From: Luteimonas sp. JM171
GTDB taxonomy: Bacteria > Pseudomonadota > Gammaproteobacteria > Xanthomonadales > Xanthomonadaceae
Reading direction: 5' to 3'
Assembly: GCF_001717465.1 (NCBI RefSeq)
Contig: NZ_CP017074.1
Coordinates: forward strand, 1,888,873 to 1,952,872
DNA: 64,000 bases
Position 1 is the first letter of the stretch. The number at the start of each line of letters is the position of its first letter. Below are positions 21,901-30,698 of the stretch, piece after piece. The notes beneath the pieces were generated by a model. It worked only from the letters and a program-made list of their open reading frames with translations. It was not told the origin of the DNA and did no database searches. The position numbers and the translations under genes were made by a program.

Positions 21901-22359
21901 GACCTGGCAGTGCTGCCCGCGGGCGCCTCGCCCACCCTGGAAGTAGTCGCGCATTCAGGCATGCACGAAGCGCGCACCCTGCTGCGGGTGCAGGTGGTCC
22001 AGGACACGCGGCCGATGCTGGTATTCCCCGTGGATGATGCCGCCCCAGTGCATGACGAGGGCATCGGCGCCTGGTTCAACTCCACGCTGGAGGCCGACAG
22101 CGTCGGTGCCGACGCGATCCGGCTGTTCGACGCGCAGGGGCGCGCCATTCCGGTGGATGCCCGGCTGCTGCCATCTGGCGACGGCGTGCACGGGGTCCCG
22201 CGCGAGCCGCTTTTGGCCGGCGAACGGTACACGGTGCACCTCGGGGCCGGCTTGCGCTACGAGGACGGGCGGGTGATGGAGAATCCGGTCCGCTGGAGCT
22301 TCCATGCAGGCGGGGCACGGGTGACGGACGCGCGAGACAGCCCGAAGCAGGTAAAATAG
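18964..22359 (+). CDS. large secreted metzincin-like metalloprotease with Ig-like ends
   Basis: A predicted secreted zinc protease of 1131 residues. After a signal region ([20 protein letters not shown], cut near 45), a Big_5-like domain begins near 241 ([14 protein letters not shown]). The catalytic part carries [11 protein letters not shown] (690-700), the metzincin HExxHxxGxxH zinc site, and a Met-turn candidate LMYPC with M759. A second Big_5-like domain lies near 1010-1120 ([20 protein letters not shown]). I cannot assign a MEROPS family. Starts are uncertain: ATG 18964 or GTG 18997, neither with a strong ribosome-binding site. It ends four bases before ispH. Confidence 0.85.
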   Translation: MFRSSIGYELVVRPKPIALFAFPVLAAVLLAMSLVAGLVPANVHAADDPEAGQARFDRDAFLAKARAQARGVSAGWTGSVSGEFGRSLEGTASLKFFETGGGRLKIAFYLGDTHAYYDGILIGGLVSCGTGPRTYPVWVRRRAGEQQPPGRLEVYFTESQAIASRRAGVTPVPRDDMYKPESGTVSLRLEEDYLEVGLDAVMSSGPLSPQVSTPARIRVRAQARVERTLENDAEFSTSLCDAPPPFEMVKILPEDGRGNVLLERPEILLEFNQDIHPQSLENPDLVVVRTKLKALELRQPWLDALPPELQERLRKASWEFPAQVAEPAPPGHAVELDWTPEHMVPAMDDDDPDGEHVPGTVDLDGPRTLRFVPSRPLRSGVRYQVDVAHGPGGVRSTQFHELDEVPPNFFSTRVRPDEVRVHVYQTTRDAPLLLRKPAMARVFVDWEADPEIDTDWQVRAYEVDLEITRDGHEGVVFPQQTHTVLRPDQYDDRDRRMAEDSINRFGWSPRARDIRQLVARVSPHDPWPGAGRRKAPEDTGERSVEFASSQVDELSVEAYVVRLWKWLAQPPDAGTIANVISAFRQDNEFARQLFPVVRVRGHYGGVFMPPEDLRRSSVGLAVQARILHDHVGLQSDADIVVGYYPPNMLEGRGQGIAKYPAQRANVVLMPVRASDGEEHPAILGMPLVTHEYGHVFGLDHNPFVNDDVDRQTHCGSLAAYAASSAGIEGFRIAAGGEHGWSKSSATGNAQDPDTLKDLMYPCVYDHRDWWWISDRDYKRLVKDLPGLLNAQRVQRYLRHHGRRPPDVSSSVLLDRPVAAPARGRRRMLVSGTIEGDRVRFMPTVDLPEAGPLPEPGGDLTVVVEAANGALLATRDAVVVRDEDGDAFAYFSAVVEVEGEPARIALKRGRQELGDVAARVPPAPPTITSHADGARLAHGDWLRWEPVDVEGARYSVRYRPDPEASPRVLAALVDATAVPIDLAVLPAGASPTLEVVAHSGMHEARTLLRVQVVQDTRPMLVFPVDDAAPVHDEGIGAWFNSTLEADSVGADAIRLFDAQGRAIPVDARLLPSGDGVHGVPREPLLAGERYTVHLGAGLRYEDGRVMENPVRWSFHAGGARVTDARDSPKQVK
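22352..22357 (+). promoter_or_regulatory. possible -10 element for ispH, inside the metzincin gene end
   Basis: TAAAAT ends six bases before the ispH ATG. With normal spacing, transcription would start at or beside the ATG, a leaderless mRNA. No clear -35 is seen. Read-through from the metzincin gene is the alternative. Confidence 0.4.
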
Positions 22360-22363
22360 GCCC

Positions 22364-23314
22364 ATGGAGATCGTCCTCGCCAATCCCCGCGGTTTCTGCG
22401 CCGGCGTCGACCGCGCGATCGAGATCGTCAAGCGTGCCATCGAAACCCTGGGTGCGCCGATCTACGTTCGCCACGAGGTGGTGCACAACCGCTACGTGGT
22501 CGAGGACCTGCGCAGCCGCGGCGCGATCTTCGTCGAGGAGCTGGACGAGGTGCCGGACGGCGCCACCGTGATCTTCAGTGCCCATGGCGTGTCGCAGGCG
22601 GTGCGGGCCGAGGCCGACCGCCGCGGCTTAAAAGTGTTCGACGCCACCTGCCCGCTGGTGACCAAGGTCCACTTCGAGGTCTCCCGCAACTGCCGCGCCG
22701 GGCGCGACGTGGTGCTGATCGGCCACGCCGGCCATCCCGAGGTGGAAGGCACGATGGGGCAATGGCGCCGCGAGGGCGGGGCAGGGCAGATTTTCCTGGT
22801 CGAAGACCTCGAAGACGTCGCCCGCCTGCAGCCGGGGCAGCCCGGCAACATCGCCTACACCACGCAGACGACGCTGTCGGTGGACGACACGCGCGGCATC
22901 ATCGACGCGTTGCGCGAGCGGTTCCCGTCCATCCAGGGGCCGCGGAAGGACGATATCTGCTATGCCACCCAGAACCGCCAGGACGCGGTGCGCGAGCTGG
23001 CCCGCGAGTGCGACCTGGTGCTGGTCGTCGGGTCGCCCAACAGTTCCAATTCCAACCGGCTGCGCGAGCTGGCCGAGCGCGACGGGGTGGAGGCGTACCT
23101 GATCGACGGGGCGGACGAGATCGATCCGCGCTGGCTGGAAGGGCGCGGCCACGTGGGCGTGACGGCGGGCGCCTCGGCGCCGGACATCCTGGTCCAGGGG
23201 GTGCTGGACCGGCTCCGCGAGATGGGCGCGGGCGGGGTGCGCGAGCTGGACGGCGAGCCGGAAAACATGGTGTTCGCACTGCCCAAGGAGCTGCGGGTGC
23301 GGCTGGTGGACTGA
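22364..23314 (+). CDS. ispH: 4-hydroxy-3-methylbut-2-enyl diphosphate reductase
   Basis: IspH (LytB) is the last enzyme of the MEP isoprenoid pathway, an iron-sulfur protein giving IPP and DMAPP. The 316-residue product begins [19 protein letters not shown], where C12 is the first cluster ligand. It also has ATCPLV (second cysteine), the catalytic-loop SAHG, and [10 protein letters not shown] with the third cysteine. The length fits the family. It normally follows lspA directly; here the accessory block intervenes and ispH starts four bases after the metzincin stop. tRNA-Thr follows. Confidence 0.97.
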   Translation: MEIVLANPRGFCAGVDRAIEIVKRAIETLGAPIYVRHEVVHNRYVVEDLRSRGAIFVEELDEVPDGATVIFSAHGVSQAVRAEADRRGLKVFDATCPLVTKVHFEVSRNCRAGRDVVLIGHAGHPEVEGTMGQWRREGGAGQIFLVEDLEDVARLQPGQPGNIAYTTQTTLSVDDTRGIIDALRERFPSIQGPRKDDICYATQNRQDAVRELARECDLVLVVGSPNSSNSNRLRELAERDGVEAYLIDGADEIDPRWLEGRGHVGVTAGASAPDILVQGVLDRLREMGAGGVRELDGEPENMVFALPKELRVRLVD

Positions 23315-23326
23315 CCCGGCAGCGGA

Positions 23327-23332
23327 TAGAAT
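23327..23332 (+). promoter_or_regulatory. possible -10 element for tRNA-Thr
   Basis: TAGAAT ends ten bases before the tRNA 5' end; no clear -35. Cotranscription from ispH is also possible. Confidence 0.35.
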
Positions 23333-23342
23333 CGCTTCCCTT

Positions 23343-23418
<76 letters not shown>

Positions 23419-23431
23419 GGTTTTGTTTTTG

Positions 23432-23460
23432 GCCCGCGCCTTGTTGCGCGGGCTTTTTTT
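23432..23460 (+). terminator. intrinsic terminator after tRNA-Thr
   Basis: The 8-bp stem GCCCGCGC (23432-23439) with GCGCGGGC (23446-23453) and a 6-nt loop are followed by seven T. Confidence 0.92.
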
Positions 23461-23517
23461 GGTTCACGTCCAGGTCCGGATCTCCCTCTCCGCTTTTATG
23501 TCGCCGTGACCTGAGGG

Positions 23518-23625
23518 GCCCCGTCGCGGCCGGCAGGCCTTTGCGCTCCATGTCCCCCGGCCTCCGCCTGCGGCTACGGCCTCCTCCTTTACTTACGCGC
23601 AAAGGCCTCCCGGCCACGACGGGGC
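23518..23625. repeat. family A palindromic element, copy A2 (reverse orientation)
   Basis: Arms 23518-23546 and 23597-23625 (29 nt each, two non-matching positions, one a possible G-T pair) frame a 50-nt core (23547-23596). Read on the minus strand, the core again begins GTAAGTAAAGGAGGAGG and ends GGGGGACATGGA; only the middle differs from copy A1. The arms differ from A1 (for example TTTGCGC for TTTTCGC) with matching changes on both sides. The gene-free stretch 23419-23741 holds this element and the tRNA terminator. Confidence 0.9.
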
Positions 23626-23741
23626 TCGGCTTGCGGAGACGGCGTTGCGGGCAGGGCTGTTTCATCGAACGGCCATCCGGTTTTCACAGGATTTGCGATT
23701 GCGATCGGGATCATGTGCGGCAGAAAGGATGGATCTTGGTC

Positions 23742-24026
23742 ATGCATATCACCCACATCGATATCCACCTGGCCGGCGACGGATATGTCGTCGTGCCAGC
23801 CGGGGCAGTGTTGCCCGGGGAGCTCGCCAGGGCGCTTGGCGAGCTGCGTTTTGGCTGGTCGCAGGAGGTAGGGGGCGCGGCGCGTCTGTCTGCCTGGCGC
23901 GGGATACGCGCTGACATCGACGCCTGCGGCTACGCGATCATCTCGGGCGACGAGTTTGCGGCGCTGCTGGCCTGGCCGGTGGAGTCCATTTGCCGGGTTG
24001 ATGCAGGGTGCCGGCTTGCCGCTTGA
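23742..24026 (+). CDS. small protein of unknown function
   Basis: I do not recognise this 94-residue product, which starts MHITHIDIHLAGDGYVVVPA. It has no signal peptide, membrane segment or known motif, but codon use and composition look like real coding sequence. AAGGATGG precedes a TTG at 23736 that would add two residues; ATG 23742 was chosen. The open frame continues upstream to 23541 only by running through repeat A2, so that extension is spurious. It is convergent with the GMC oxidoreductase gene (58 nt). Confidence 0.55.
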   Translation: MHITHIDIHLAGDGYVVVPAGAVLPGELARALGELRFGWSQEVGGAARLSAWRGIRADIDACGYAIISGDEFAALLAWPVESICRVDAGCRLAA

Positions 24027-24084
24027 TGGTTGCGTTTTCCGGAGCGACAGGGATCCGGGCGCGTCGACACGGCGGCCAGGTCGG

Positions 24085-25791
24085 TCAGGCGCCGGCGATC
24101 GCCAGTCCCCTGCGAAGGCGGTCGGACAGCCGCAGGGCCAGGGCGACGATGGTGAAGGTCGGAAAGGCCCAGCCGCCGGTCGGGAAGACGGAGCTGCCTG
24201 CGACATGCAGGTTTTCCATTCCGTGAACCCTGCAGTCGGGATCGACCACGCCGTCCTCTGCGCGCCCGGACATGCGGGTGGTGCCCAGGTGGTGCGCCGT
24301 GCCGACGAGGGCGGGCTGCAGTGCGGGGTCCCGCACCCACGGCTCGGGCTCAAAGCGCCCGCCGCAGGCCCGCGCGGCCTCTTCCCCGAAGATTCCGGCG
24401 GCAACGCGGTAGGAGGCGTAGTCGAGCTCGGCGACGCGCCAGTCCACCCGGACCCGGCGCATGCCGAGCGCATCGCGGGTGTCGGCAAGGGTGACCCGGC
24501 TGTCAGGGTTGGGTGACTGCTCGAAGTAGGTCATCAGCGCCACGTGGCGATAGGTATCCAGCGGGCGGCTGCGCAGCCGGCGCGTCATCGCCCTCGCCAC
24601 GTGGCCGGCGTTCATGCCGACGCGCAGCAACAATCTTCCGCGCCGGACGCCGGCGGCGGGCGCGCAACCGGCGGCGGCCGGAATACCGGCGTCGAGGGCG
24701 CGTTGCACGATGGTCTCGACGCCCGCCCCGGCGTCATTCGCGGGCTGCCGGAAGCTGGCGCGCAACTCGCGCAGGGCCTGCAGCCCCGCCGGCGTGGAGG
24801 CGGTCACCGGATAGGGCCGTGCGCGTGCGTTGAGCAGCCGCTGCTCGCGCTGCACGTCGTCCGACAGCGCCAGTTCACGGTAGCGCGGGAATTCCTTGCG
24901 CAGTTCGCTGCTGTTATAGGGCCGGAGCAGCGCGTGAAGGTCGCCGTCCACCACCTTCCCGGCCACGCAGCGTGGATGGTCCATGAAATGGCGGCCGACC
25001 TGGTCATGCCGGTTGCCCATCCCGGCCGGATGGATGCCGTCGGACGCCAGCAGCAGCCGCGCGTTTTCGATTCCGCCGCCGGCGAGCACGTAATGGCGCG
25101 CGCGGACGATGCCCCGGCGGCCGGCGAGGTTGCCGATGCAACCGTCCTGCACCCGGCTGCCGCCGGTGTTGGCAACCAGCTTCGTGAGGGTGGCGTGGAG
25201 CAGCAGGGTGATGTTGGCTGATTCACCAAACAGCTCGCGGTACCGGGTCTGGAACTTCACCGGGCTGATGTAGCAGACGCGGTCGACGGTGCTCCCGGTC
25301 CGCAGCGGCAGCGCATGTGTGAATCGACTGTGGTCGAAGCCGCCGTCGCCGATCGTCTGGCCCGCGGGGATACCCAGGATGGCCCGGGCCCGGCCCCACC
25401 ACTGCGCGAGCTCGTCGAATCCGATCGGCCAGCCGCTGGCCGGCACCCAGTCGCGTGGCGACACGTCCAGCCGCGCCAGGGGCACGCAGCCGCCGCCCCA
25501 CAGCCGCGAGCTCCCGCCCACCGCCCGCAGGCGGCACATCGCGGGATCGAAACCCATGGGGCCGACCGGGTCGCCCTCGCTGAGGGCGTGGGTCATGGAG
25601 TCGCTGTCGAACCCCCCGCTTTCGATCACGCAGACGCGGAAGCGGCTGTCGGCAAACGCGCTGGCAATGGTGATGCCCGCCGGCCCGGCTCCGATGATGC
25701 AGACGTCGCACTGGTAGTCATCGGGGGCGGAGGGATCGAGATAGTCGAGGATCAAGAGGCAGTCCAGTCGTCTGCGTACCGCTTGTTGCAA
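24085..25791 (-). CDS. GMC-family FAD-dependent oxidoreductase
   Basis: A flavoprotein of about 568 residues oxidising an alcohol or sugar-like substrate that cannot be named from sequence. Near the N-terminus is the Rossmann FAD motif CDVCIIGAGPAGITIASAF, then GGSSRLWGGGC. The C-terminal GMC domain has GTAHHLGTTRMSG, where the tandem histidines fit a catalytic base, and GWAFPTFTIVALALRLSD. There is no signal peptide. The start is uncertain: TTG 25791 is used here, TTG 25755 is possible, and neither has a good ribosome-binding site. The long ORF to 27183 is antisense to radA and rejected. It is divergent from radA by 90 nt. Confidence 0.88.
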   Translation of the reverse strand: MQQAVRRRLDCLLILDYLDPSAPDDYQCDVCIIGAGPAGITIASAFADSRFRVCVIESGGFDSDSMTHALSEGDPVGPMGFDPAMCRLRAVGGSSRLWGGGCVPLARLDVSPRDWVPASGWPIGFDELAQWWGRARAILGIPAGQTIGDGGFDHSRFTHALPLRTGSTVDRVCYISPVKFQTRYRELFGESANITLLLHATLTKLVANTGGSRVQDGCIGNLAGRRGIVRARHYVLAGGGIENARLLLASDGIHPAGMGNRHDQVGRHFMDHPRCVAGKVVDGDLHALLRPYNSSELRKEFPRYRELALSDDVQREQRLLNARARPYPVTASTPAGLQALRELRASFRQPANDAGAGVETIVQRALDAGIPAAAGCAPAAGVRRGRLLLRVGMNAGHVARAMTRRLRSRPLDTYRHVALMTYFEQSPNPDSRVTLADTRDALGMRRVRVDWRVAELDYASYRVAAGIFGEEAARACGGRFEPEPWVRDPALQPALVGTAHHLGTTRMSGRAEDGVVDPDCRVHGMENLHVAGSSVFPTGGWAFPTFTIVALALRLSDRLRRGLAIAGA

Positions 25792-25881
25792 CGCGGACCC
25801 GGTCCCGAAGCGGTCATCGCCGTCTCCCCGGCTGCGACCGCGGGCGGCTAAAGTGGCAGGGAGTTTTCCCAGGATCCGCCA

Positions 25882-27294
25882 ATGTCCCAGACCGCCGCCA
25901 AGCCCGGCCGCACAGCCTCCAAAGCCAAGATCGCCTATGTCTGCACCGAGTGCGGCGCTGACCACTCCAAGTGGCAGGGGCAGTGCGGGGAATGCGGGGC
26001 CTGGAACACGCTGAGCGAATTCGTGGTGGAGCCGGCGGCCGCCAAGGGCGCGGCAGGTCCGGCCACGCGCCGGGCGGGGTGGGCCGGCAAGGCCGACGCG
26101 CCCCGGGTCACCGCGCTCAAGGACGTGCGGCATACCGAGGAGGCGCGGGTGTCCACCGGCATCGGCGAGCTGGACCGGGTGCTCGGCGGAGGCCTGGTGG
26201 AGGGCGCGGTGGTGCTGGTGGGCGGAGATCCCGGCATCGGCAAGTCCACCCTGCTGCTGCAGGCGGTGGCGATGATGGCGCCCACGCTGCAGGCGCTGTA
26301 CGTCACGGGCGAGGAGTCGCTGGGGCAGGTGGCGGGGCGCGCGGCGCGGCTGGGACTGCCGCTGGACGGCCTGCAGGCGCTGGCCGAGACCGGCATCGAG
26401 GCGATCCTGCGCCATGCGGTGGAGATGAAGCCGAAGCTGCTGGTGGCTGATTCGGTGCAGACGCTGTGGACCGAGACCCTCACCGCTGGCCCCGGTTCGG
26501 TGAGCCAGGTGCGCGAGTCCGCCGCGCGCCTGGTGCGCTACGCCAAGGAGACCGGCACCGCGGTGTTCCTGGTGGGGCATGTGACCAAGGAGGGCGGCAT
26601 CGCCGGGCCGCGCGTGCTCGAGCACATGGTGGACGCGGTGCTGTACTTCGAGGGCGAAAGCGGCAGCCGGTTCCGGGTGCTGCGCGCGTTCAAGAACCGC
26701 TTCGGCGCGGTCAACGAGCTGGGCGTGTTCGCGATGGGCGACAAGGGCCTCAAGGAAGTGCCCAACCCCTCGGCGATCTTCCTGTCCGGCGCGTCGCAGC
26801 AGCCCGGAAGCTGCGTGATGGTCACCCGCGAGGGCACCCGCCCGCTGCTGGTGGAAGTGCAGGCGCTGGTGGACTCCTCGCCGCTGTCCAACCCCCGCCG
26901 GGTGGCGGTGGGGATGGAGCAGAACCGGCTGGCGATGCTGCTGGCGGTGCTCAACCGCCACGGCGGCGTGGCCGTTGGCGACCAGGACGTGTTCGTGAAC
27001 GTGGTGGGCGGGATCCGCGTGCAGGAAACCGCGGCCGACCTGCCGGTGCTGCTGTCGGTGCTGTCCTCGCTGCGCGACCGGCCGCTGGCGGACAAGACCG
27101 TGGCCTTCGGCGAGGTCGGCCTGTCCGGCGAGATCCGGCCGGTGCCCAACGGCGAGGAACGCCTGCGCGAGGCGGCAACGCATGGTTTCAAGCGCGCCAT
27201 CGTGGCCAGGGGCAACGCCCCCAAGTCGGGGGCGTTCAAGGGGCTGGAGGTGATCGCGGTGGAGCGCCTGTCGGACGCGTTGGAGGCAGCATGA
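25882..27294 (+). CDS. radA: DNA repair protein RadA (Sms)
   Basis: RadA is a RecA-like, hexameric branch-migration helicase for recombination intermediates. The 470-residue product has an N-terminal zinc finger (CTECGADHSKWQGQCGEC), Walker A GDPGIGKS, the diagnostic KNRFG motif (FKNRFGAVNELG), and a C-terminal Lon-protease-like domain ending with GEVGLSGEIRPV. Length and order fit. The stop TGA overlaps the next gene's ATG (ATGA), so the two are translationally coupled. Confidence 0.97.
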   Translation: MSQTAAKPGRTASKAKIAYVCTECGADHSKWQGQCGECGAWNTLSEFVVEPAAAKGAAGPATRRAGWAGKADAPRVTALKDVRHTEEARVSTGIGELDRVLGGGLVEGAVVLVGGDPGIGKSTLLLQAVAMMAPTLQALYVTGEESLGQVAGRAARLGLPLDGLQALAETGIEAILRHAVEMKPKLLVADSVQTLWTETLTAGPGSVSQVRESAARLVRYAKETGTAVFLVGHVTKEGGIAGPRVLEHMVDAVLYFEGESGSRFRVLRAFKNRFGAVNELGVFAMGDKGLKEVPNPSAIFLSGASQQPGSCVMVTREGTRPLLVEVQALVDSSPLSNPRRVAVGMEQNRLAMLLAVLNRHGGVAVGDQDVFVNVVGGIRVQETAADLPVLLSVLSSLRDRPLADKTVAFGEVGLSGEIRPVPNGEERLREAATHGFKRAIVARGNAPKSGAFKGLEVIAVERLSDALEAA

Positions 27295-28433
27295 TGGCCG
27301 CGCATGCGCTGGACCTGATCGACACGCCGGCCCTGGTGCTCGACCGCGGCCGCATGGACGCCAACATCGCCCGGATGCGCGCGCGGGCGGCGGAGCTGGG
27401 CGTCACCCTGCGGCCGCACCTGAAGACCTGCAAGAGCGTGGACGTGGCGCTGCGCATGGTTGGCCGGGCGGACCCCGTCACGGTCTCGACCCTGCGCGAG
27501 GCGGAGTACTTCGCCCAGGCGGGGTTCACCGACATCTTCTACGCCGTGGCAATTGCGCCGCAGAAGCTCGAACGCGTGGCCCGGCTGCAGCAGGGTGGGG
27601 CGCGGGTCCTGCTGGCGGTGGATTCATTCGAAGCCGCGCGGGCGGTCAGCCGCGGCGGCGAGCAGCTGGGCGTCCGCTTCCAGGCGCTGGTGGAGATCGA
27701 CAGCGGCGACGGGCGCTCGGGCATTGCGGCGGACGCGCCGGACCTGCCCGACATTGCCGGCGCGCTGGGCGGGGGCGCGGAACTGGCGGGCGTGTTCACC
27801 CACGGCGGCCATTCCTACGCGGGCCGCAGGCCCGCGGACCACGCCGCGGTGGCCGAGCAGGAGCGGGCGGCCGTGACCGCGGCGGCCGCGCGCCTGCGCG
27901 CGATGGGCCACGCCTGCCCGATCGTGAGCCTGGGCTCGACGCCCTCGGTGGTGCATGCGCGCACGCTCGATGGGGTCACCGAGGTGCGGGCGGGGGTCTA
28001 CGTGTTCCACGACCTGTTCCAGGCCGGGATCGGCAGCTGCAGTCGCGACGACATCGCGCTGGGCGTGCTCACCACCGTGATCGGCAACCACCCCGGGCGC
28101 GGGCAGCTGGTGGTGGACGCCGGGGCGCTGGCCCTGAGCAAGGACACCAGCACCCGGGCGCTGGGCGCGTCGGGGGACTGCGGCTATGGCCTGGTCGCGG
28201 ACGCGCAGACGGGCTGCATCCTCGACGGCCTGTACGTGCATGGCGTATCGCAGGAGCACGGCATCGTGCGCAGCCGCTCGGGCGCGATGGAGCATGCGGG
28301 TTTCCCGATCGGCCGGCGGCTGCTCATCCTTCCCAACCACGCCTGCCTTACCGCCGCTGCGTATGACTGCTACCACGTCGTCGACGGCGGCCCCGCCATC
28401 GAGGCGGTGTGGCCGCGCATCAACGGCTGGTAG
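27291..28433 (+). CDS. D-threonine aldolase/D-serine dehydratase-type PLP enzyme
   Basis: The 380-residue product is an alanine-racemase-fold enzyme acting on D-amino acids. The N-terminal TIM barrel has RPHLKTCKS, whose lysine should bind PLP, and the C-terminal part has PNHACLTAAAYDCY. The His-x-Cys pair is the metal site of DSD1-type D-serine dehydratases; D-threonine aldolases have His-x-Asp there, so a dehydratase-like reaction is slightly favoured. GGAGG five bases upstream supports the ATG at 27291, which overlaps the radA stop. No biological link to RadA is obvious. It is convergent with the ypjD-like gene, four bases apart. Confidence 0.85.
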   Translation: MMAAHALDLIDTPALVLDRGRMDANIARMRARAAELGVTLRPHLKTCKSVDVALRMVGRADPVTVSTLREAEYFAQAGFTDIFYAVAIAPQKLERVARLQQGGARVLLAVDSFEAARAVSRGGEQLGVRFQALVEIDSGDGRSGIAADAPDLPDIAGALGGGAELAGVFTHGGHSYAGRRPADHAAVAEQERAAVTAAAARLRAMGHACPIVSLGSTPSVVHARTLDGVTEVRAGVYVFHDLFQAGIGSCSRDDIALGVLTTVIGNHPGRGQLVVDAGALALSKDTSTRALGASGDCGYGLVADAQTGCILDGLYVHGVSQEHGIVRSRSGAMEHAGFPIGRRLLILPNHACLTAAAYDCYHVVDGGPAIEAVWPRINGW

Positions 28434-28437
28434 TCGC

Positions 28438-29226
28438 CTACACGCGCTGCAGGAGCAACTCCAGCACGAACTTGCTGCCGAAGAAGGCCAGCAGCAGCAG
28501 CGCCATGGCCGTCAGCGTCCAGGCGCTGGCGCGGGCGCCGCGCCACCCGTAGCGCCAGCGGCCCACCAGCAGTGCGCCGAAGACCAGCCAGGACAGGAAG
28601 CTGAGCACGGTCTTGTGCAGCAGGTGCTGGGCGAAGAAATCGTGCACGAACAGGATGCCGGTCAGCAGGGTGGCGCTGAGCAGCGCGAACCCTACCCCGA
28701 TGGTGCGGAACAGCAGCGTTTCCAGCGCGGTCATCGGCGGCAGCGCGCGCAGCCAGCCGTGGAACTCGCGGCGGCGCAGGGTCCGGTCCTGCACCCACAG
28801 CAGCGCCGCAAGCAGCGCCGCCACCGCCAGCGTGGAATAGGCGAGCAGGGCCGACCAGGCGTGCAGCTGCAGGCGCCAGTCCAGCCCCTCGTGCCCCACG
28901 TGCGGCACGCGCAGGTAGATGAGCAGAGCGATCGCCGCCAGCGGGAACACCACCACCCCCAGCGCCCCGGTCTGCCCGCGCAGGCCCACGAGCACGGTCA
29001 GCGCGGCCATGCCCAGCGCCGTGAGCGACAGTGCGGCGAAGAAGTGCATGTCGGCGCCGCCCACTTCGCGCCACACCAGCACGTGGTACAACGCGTGCGC
29101 CAGCACCGCGCCCAGGGCCGGCAGCGCCCATGCGGCCGAACCCGGGGCCAGGCCGCGCGCGACCCGCCGCACGAGCAGGCCGGCCGCGAGCAGGTAGAGA
29201 AGGGCGGCAATGAGAACGGTTGTCAT
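28438..29226 (-). CDS. ypjD: YpjD/CcsA-like inner-membrane protein
   Basis: The 262-residue product has about eight hydrophobic segments and the cytochrome-c-assembly (CcsA) family region (WSALLAYSTLAVAALLAALLW, then TGILFVHDFF and LSWLVFGALLVGRWRYGW). E. coli YpjD lies beside ffh in the same divergent arrangement. The role is unclear; cytochrome maturation is a family-level guess. I chose ATG 29226 because the hydrophobic N-terminus starts there; the frame is open to 29244. It is divergent from ffh by about 100 nt. Confidence 0.85.
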   Translation of the reverse strand: MTTVLIAALLYLLAAGLLVRRVARGLAPGSAAWALPALGAVLAHALYHVLVWREVGGADMHFFAALSLTALGMAALTVLVGLRGQTGALGVVVFPLAAIALLIYLRVPHVGHEGLDWRLQLHAWSALLAYSTLAVAALLAALLWVQDRTLRRREFHGWLRALPPMTALETLLFRTIGVGFALLSATLLTGILFVHDFFAQHLLHKTVLSFLSWLVFGALLVGRWRYGWRGARASAWTLTAMALLLLAFFGSKFVLELLLQRV

Positions 29227-29291
29227 CGCGCCAGTGTCGCACATGCACGCCGGGTCGGGCAGGTGGGCGCGGGCGGTGCCGGACGCGACGC

Positions 29292-29297
29292 TATAAT
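29292..29297 (+). promoter_or_regulatory. -10 element for ffh
   Basis: A perfect TATAAT lies 30 nt upstream of the ffh ATG, with no recognisable -35 at 17 bp. The expected leader is about 24 nt. Confidence 0.55.
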
Positions 29298-29327
29298 GCG
29301 CGGTCCCGTCCCCGAGACATTTTCCGC

Positions 29328-30698
29328 ATGTTCGAGTCCCTGACCCAGCGCCTGTCCGGCACCATGGAGCGCCTGCGCGGGCGCGGCCGGCTGACCGAGG
29401 AGAACATCCGCGAGGCCACCCGCGAGGTGCGCATCGCCCTGCTCGAGGCCGACGTGGCGCTGCCGGTGGTGCAGGCGCTGATCGAGCGCATCAAGGTGCG
29501 CGCGGTCGGCCAGGAAGTGCTCAAGTCGCTGACCCCGGGCCAGGCCCTGATCAAGGTGGTGCGCGACGAGTTGACCGCGGTGATGGGGTCCCAGGCCAGC
29601 GGCCTGGAACTCAACGTGCAGCCGCCGGCGGTGATCCTGATGGCCGGCCTGCAGGGCGCGGGCAAGACCACCACCGTCGGCAAGCTCGCCAAGCACCTCA
29701 AGGAGCGGCAGAAGAAGAAGGTGATGGTGGTCAGCGCCGACGTCTACCGCCCGGCCGCGATCGAGCAGCTCAAGACCCTCGCTGACCAGGTCGGGGTGCA
29801 GTTCTTCCCGTCCGATGCCGGGCAGAAGCCCGAGGCGATCGTGCGCGCGGCGATCGAGGACGCGCGCAAGACCTATGCCGACGTGCTGATCGTCGACACC
29901 GCCGGCCGGCTGGCCATCGACGAAGAGATGATGGCCGAGATCAAGGCCGTGCACGCGGTGGCGAAGCCGGCCGAGACCCTGTTCGTCGTTGACGCGATGA
30001 CCGGCCAGGACGCCGCCAACACCGCCAAGGCCTTCAGCGAGGCCCTGCCGCTGACGGGCGTGGTGTTGACCAAGACCGACGGCGACGCCCGCGGCGGCGC
30101 GGCGTTGAGCGTGCGCTACATCACCGGCAAGCCGATCAAGTTCATCGGCACCGGCGAGAAGACCGACGGCCTGGATGTGTTCCATCCGGACCGCGTCGCC
30201 AGCCGCATCCTCGACATGGGCGACGTCCTCAGCCTGGTGGAGCAGGTTGAGCAGCAGGTGGACAAGGACGCAGCCACCCGGCTGGCGGAGAAGGTGGCCA
30301 AGGGCCGCAAGTTCGACCTCAACGACATGCGCGAGCAGCTGGGCCAGATGCAGAACATGGGCGGCATCTCCGGCCTGATGGACAAGCTGCCGGGCCTGGG
30401 CAACATCCCGGACCACGTGAAGCAGCAGGTGCAGCAGGGCAAGGAAGTGCCGCAGATGATCGCCATCATCAATTCCATGACCAAGAAGGAGCGCCGCAAC
30501 CCGGCGCTGCTCAACGGCTCGCGGCGCAAGCGCATCGCCGCCGGCGCCGGCGTCACCCCGGCCGACGTCAACCGGCTGATGAAGCAGTACCAGCAGATGG
30601 AAAAGATGATGGGCAAGATGGCCCGCGGCGGCATGAAGGGGATGATGCGCGGCCTGCAGGGCATGATGGGCGGGCGCGGGGGCATGCCCTTCCGGTGA
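29328..30698 (+). CDS. ffh: signal recognition particle protein Ffh
   Basis: Ffh binds 4.5S RNA and nascent signal sequences to target proteins to the Sec/YidC membrane machinery. The 456-residue product has the N domain, the G domain with GLQGAGKTTT (Walker A, near 105) and DTAGRL, and a methionine-rich M domain (QYQQMEKMMGKMARGGMKGMM). The longer ORF from 29220 is unsupported; the family N-terminus MFESLTQRLSGTMERLRG is at 29328. The stop overlaps the GTG of the aminotransferase gene. Confidence 0.98.
   Translation: MFESLTQRLSGTMERLRGRGRLTEENIREATREVRIALLEADVALPVVQALIERIKVRAVGQEVLKSLTPGQALIKVVRDELTAVMGSQASGLELNVQPPAVILMAGLQGAGKTTTVGKLAKHLKERQKKKVMVVSADVYRPAAIEQLKTLADQVGVQFFPSDAGQKPEAIVRAAIEDARKTYADVLIVDTAGRLAIDEEMMAEIKAVHAVAKPAETLFVVDAMTGQDAANTAKAFSEALPLTGVVLTKTDGDARGGAALSVRYITGKPIKFIGTGEKTDGLDVFHPDRVASRILDMGDVLSLVEQVEQQVDKDAATRLAEKVAKGRKFDLNDMREQLGQMQNMGGISGLMDKLPGLGNIPDHVKQQVQQGKEVPQMIAIINSMTKKERRNPALLNGSRRKRIAAGAGVTPADVNRLMKQYQQMEKMMGKMARGGMKGMMRGLQGMMGGRGGMPFR

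Noticed and set aside
25882-27183. Upstream extension of the GMC oxidoreductase frame
   Set aside because: The extension is antisense to radA; the FAD motif marks the true N-terminus near 25.7 kb.
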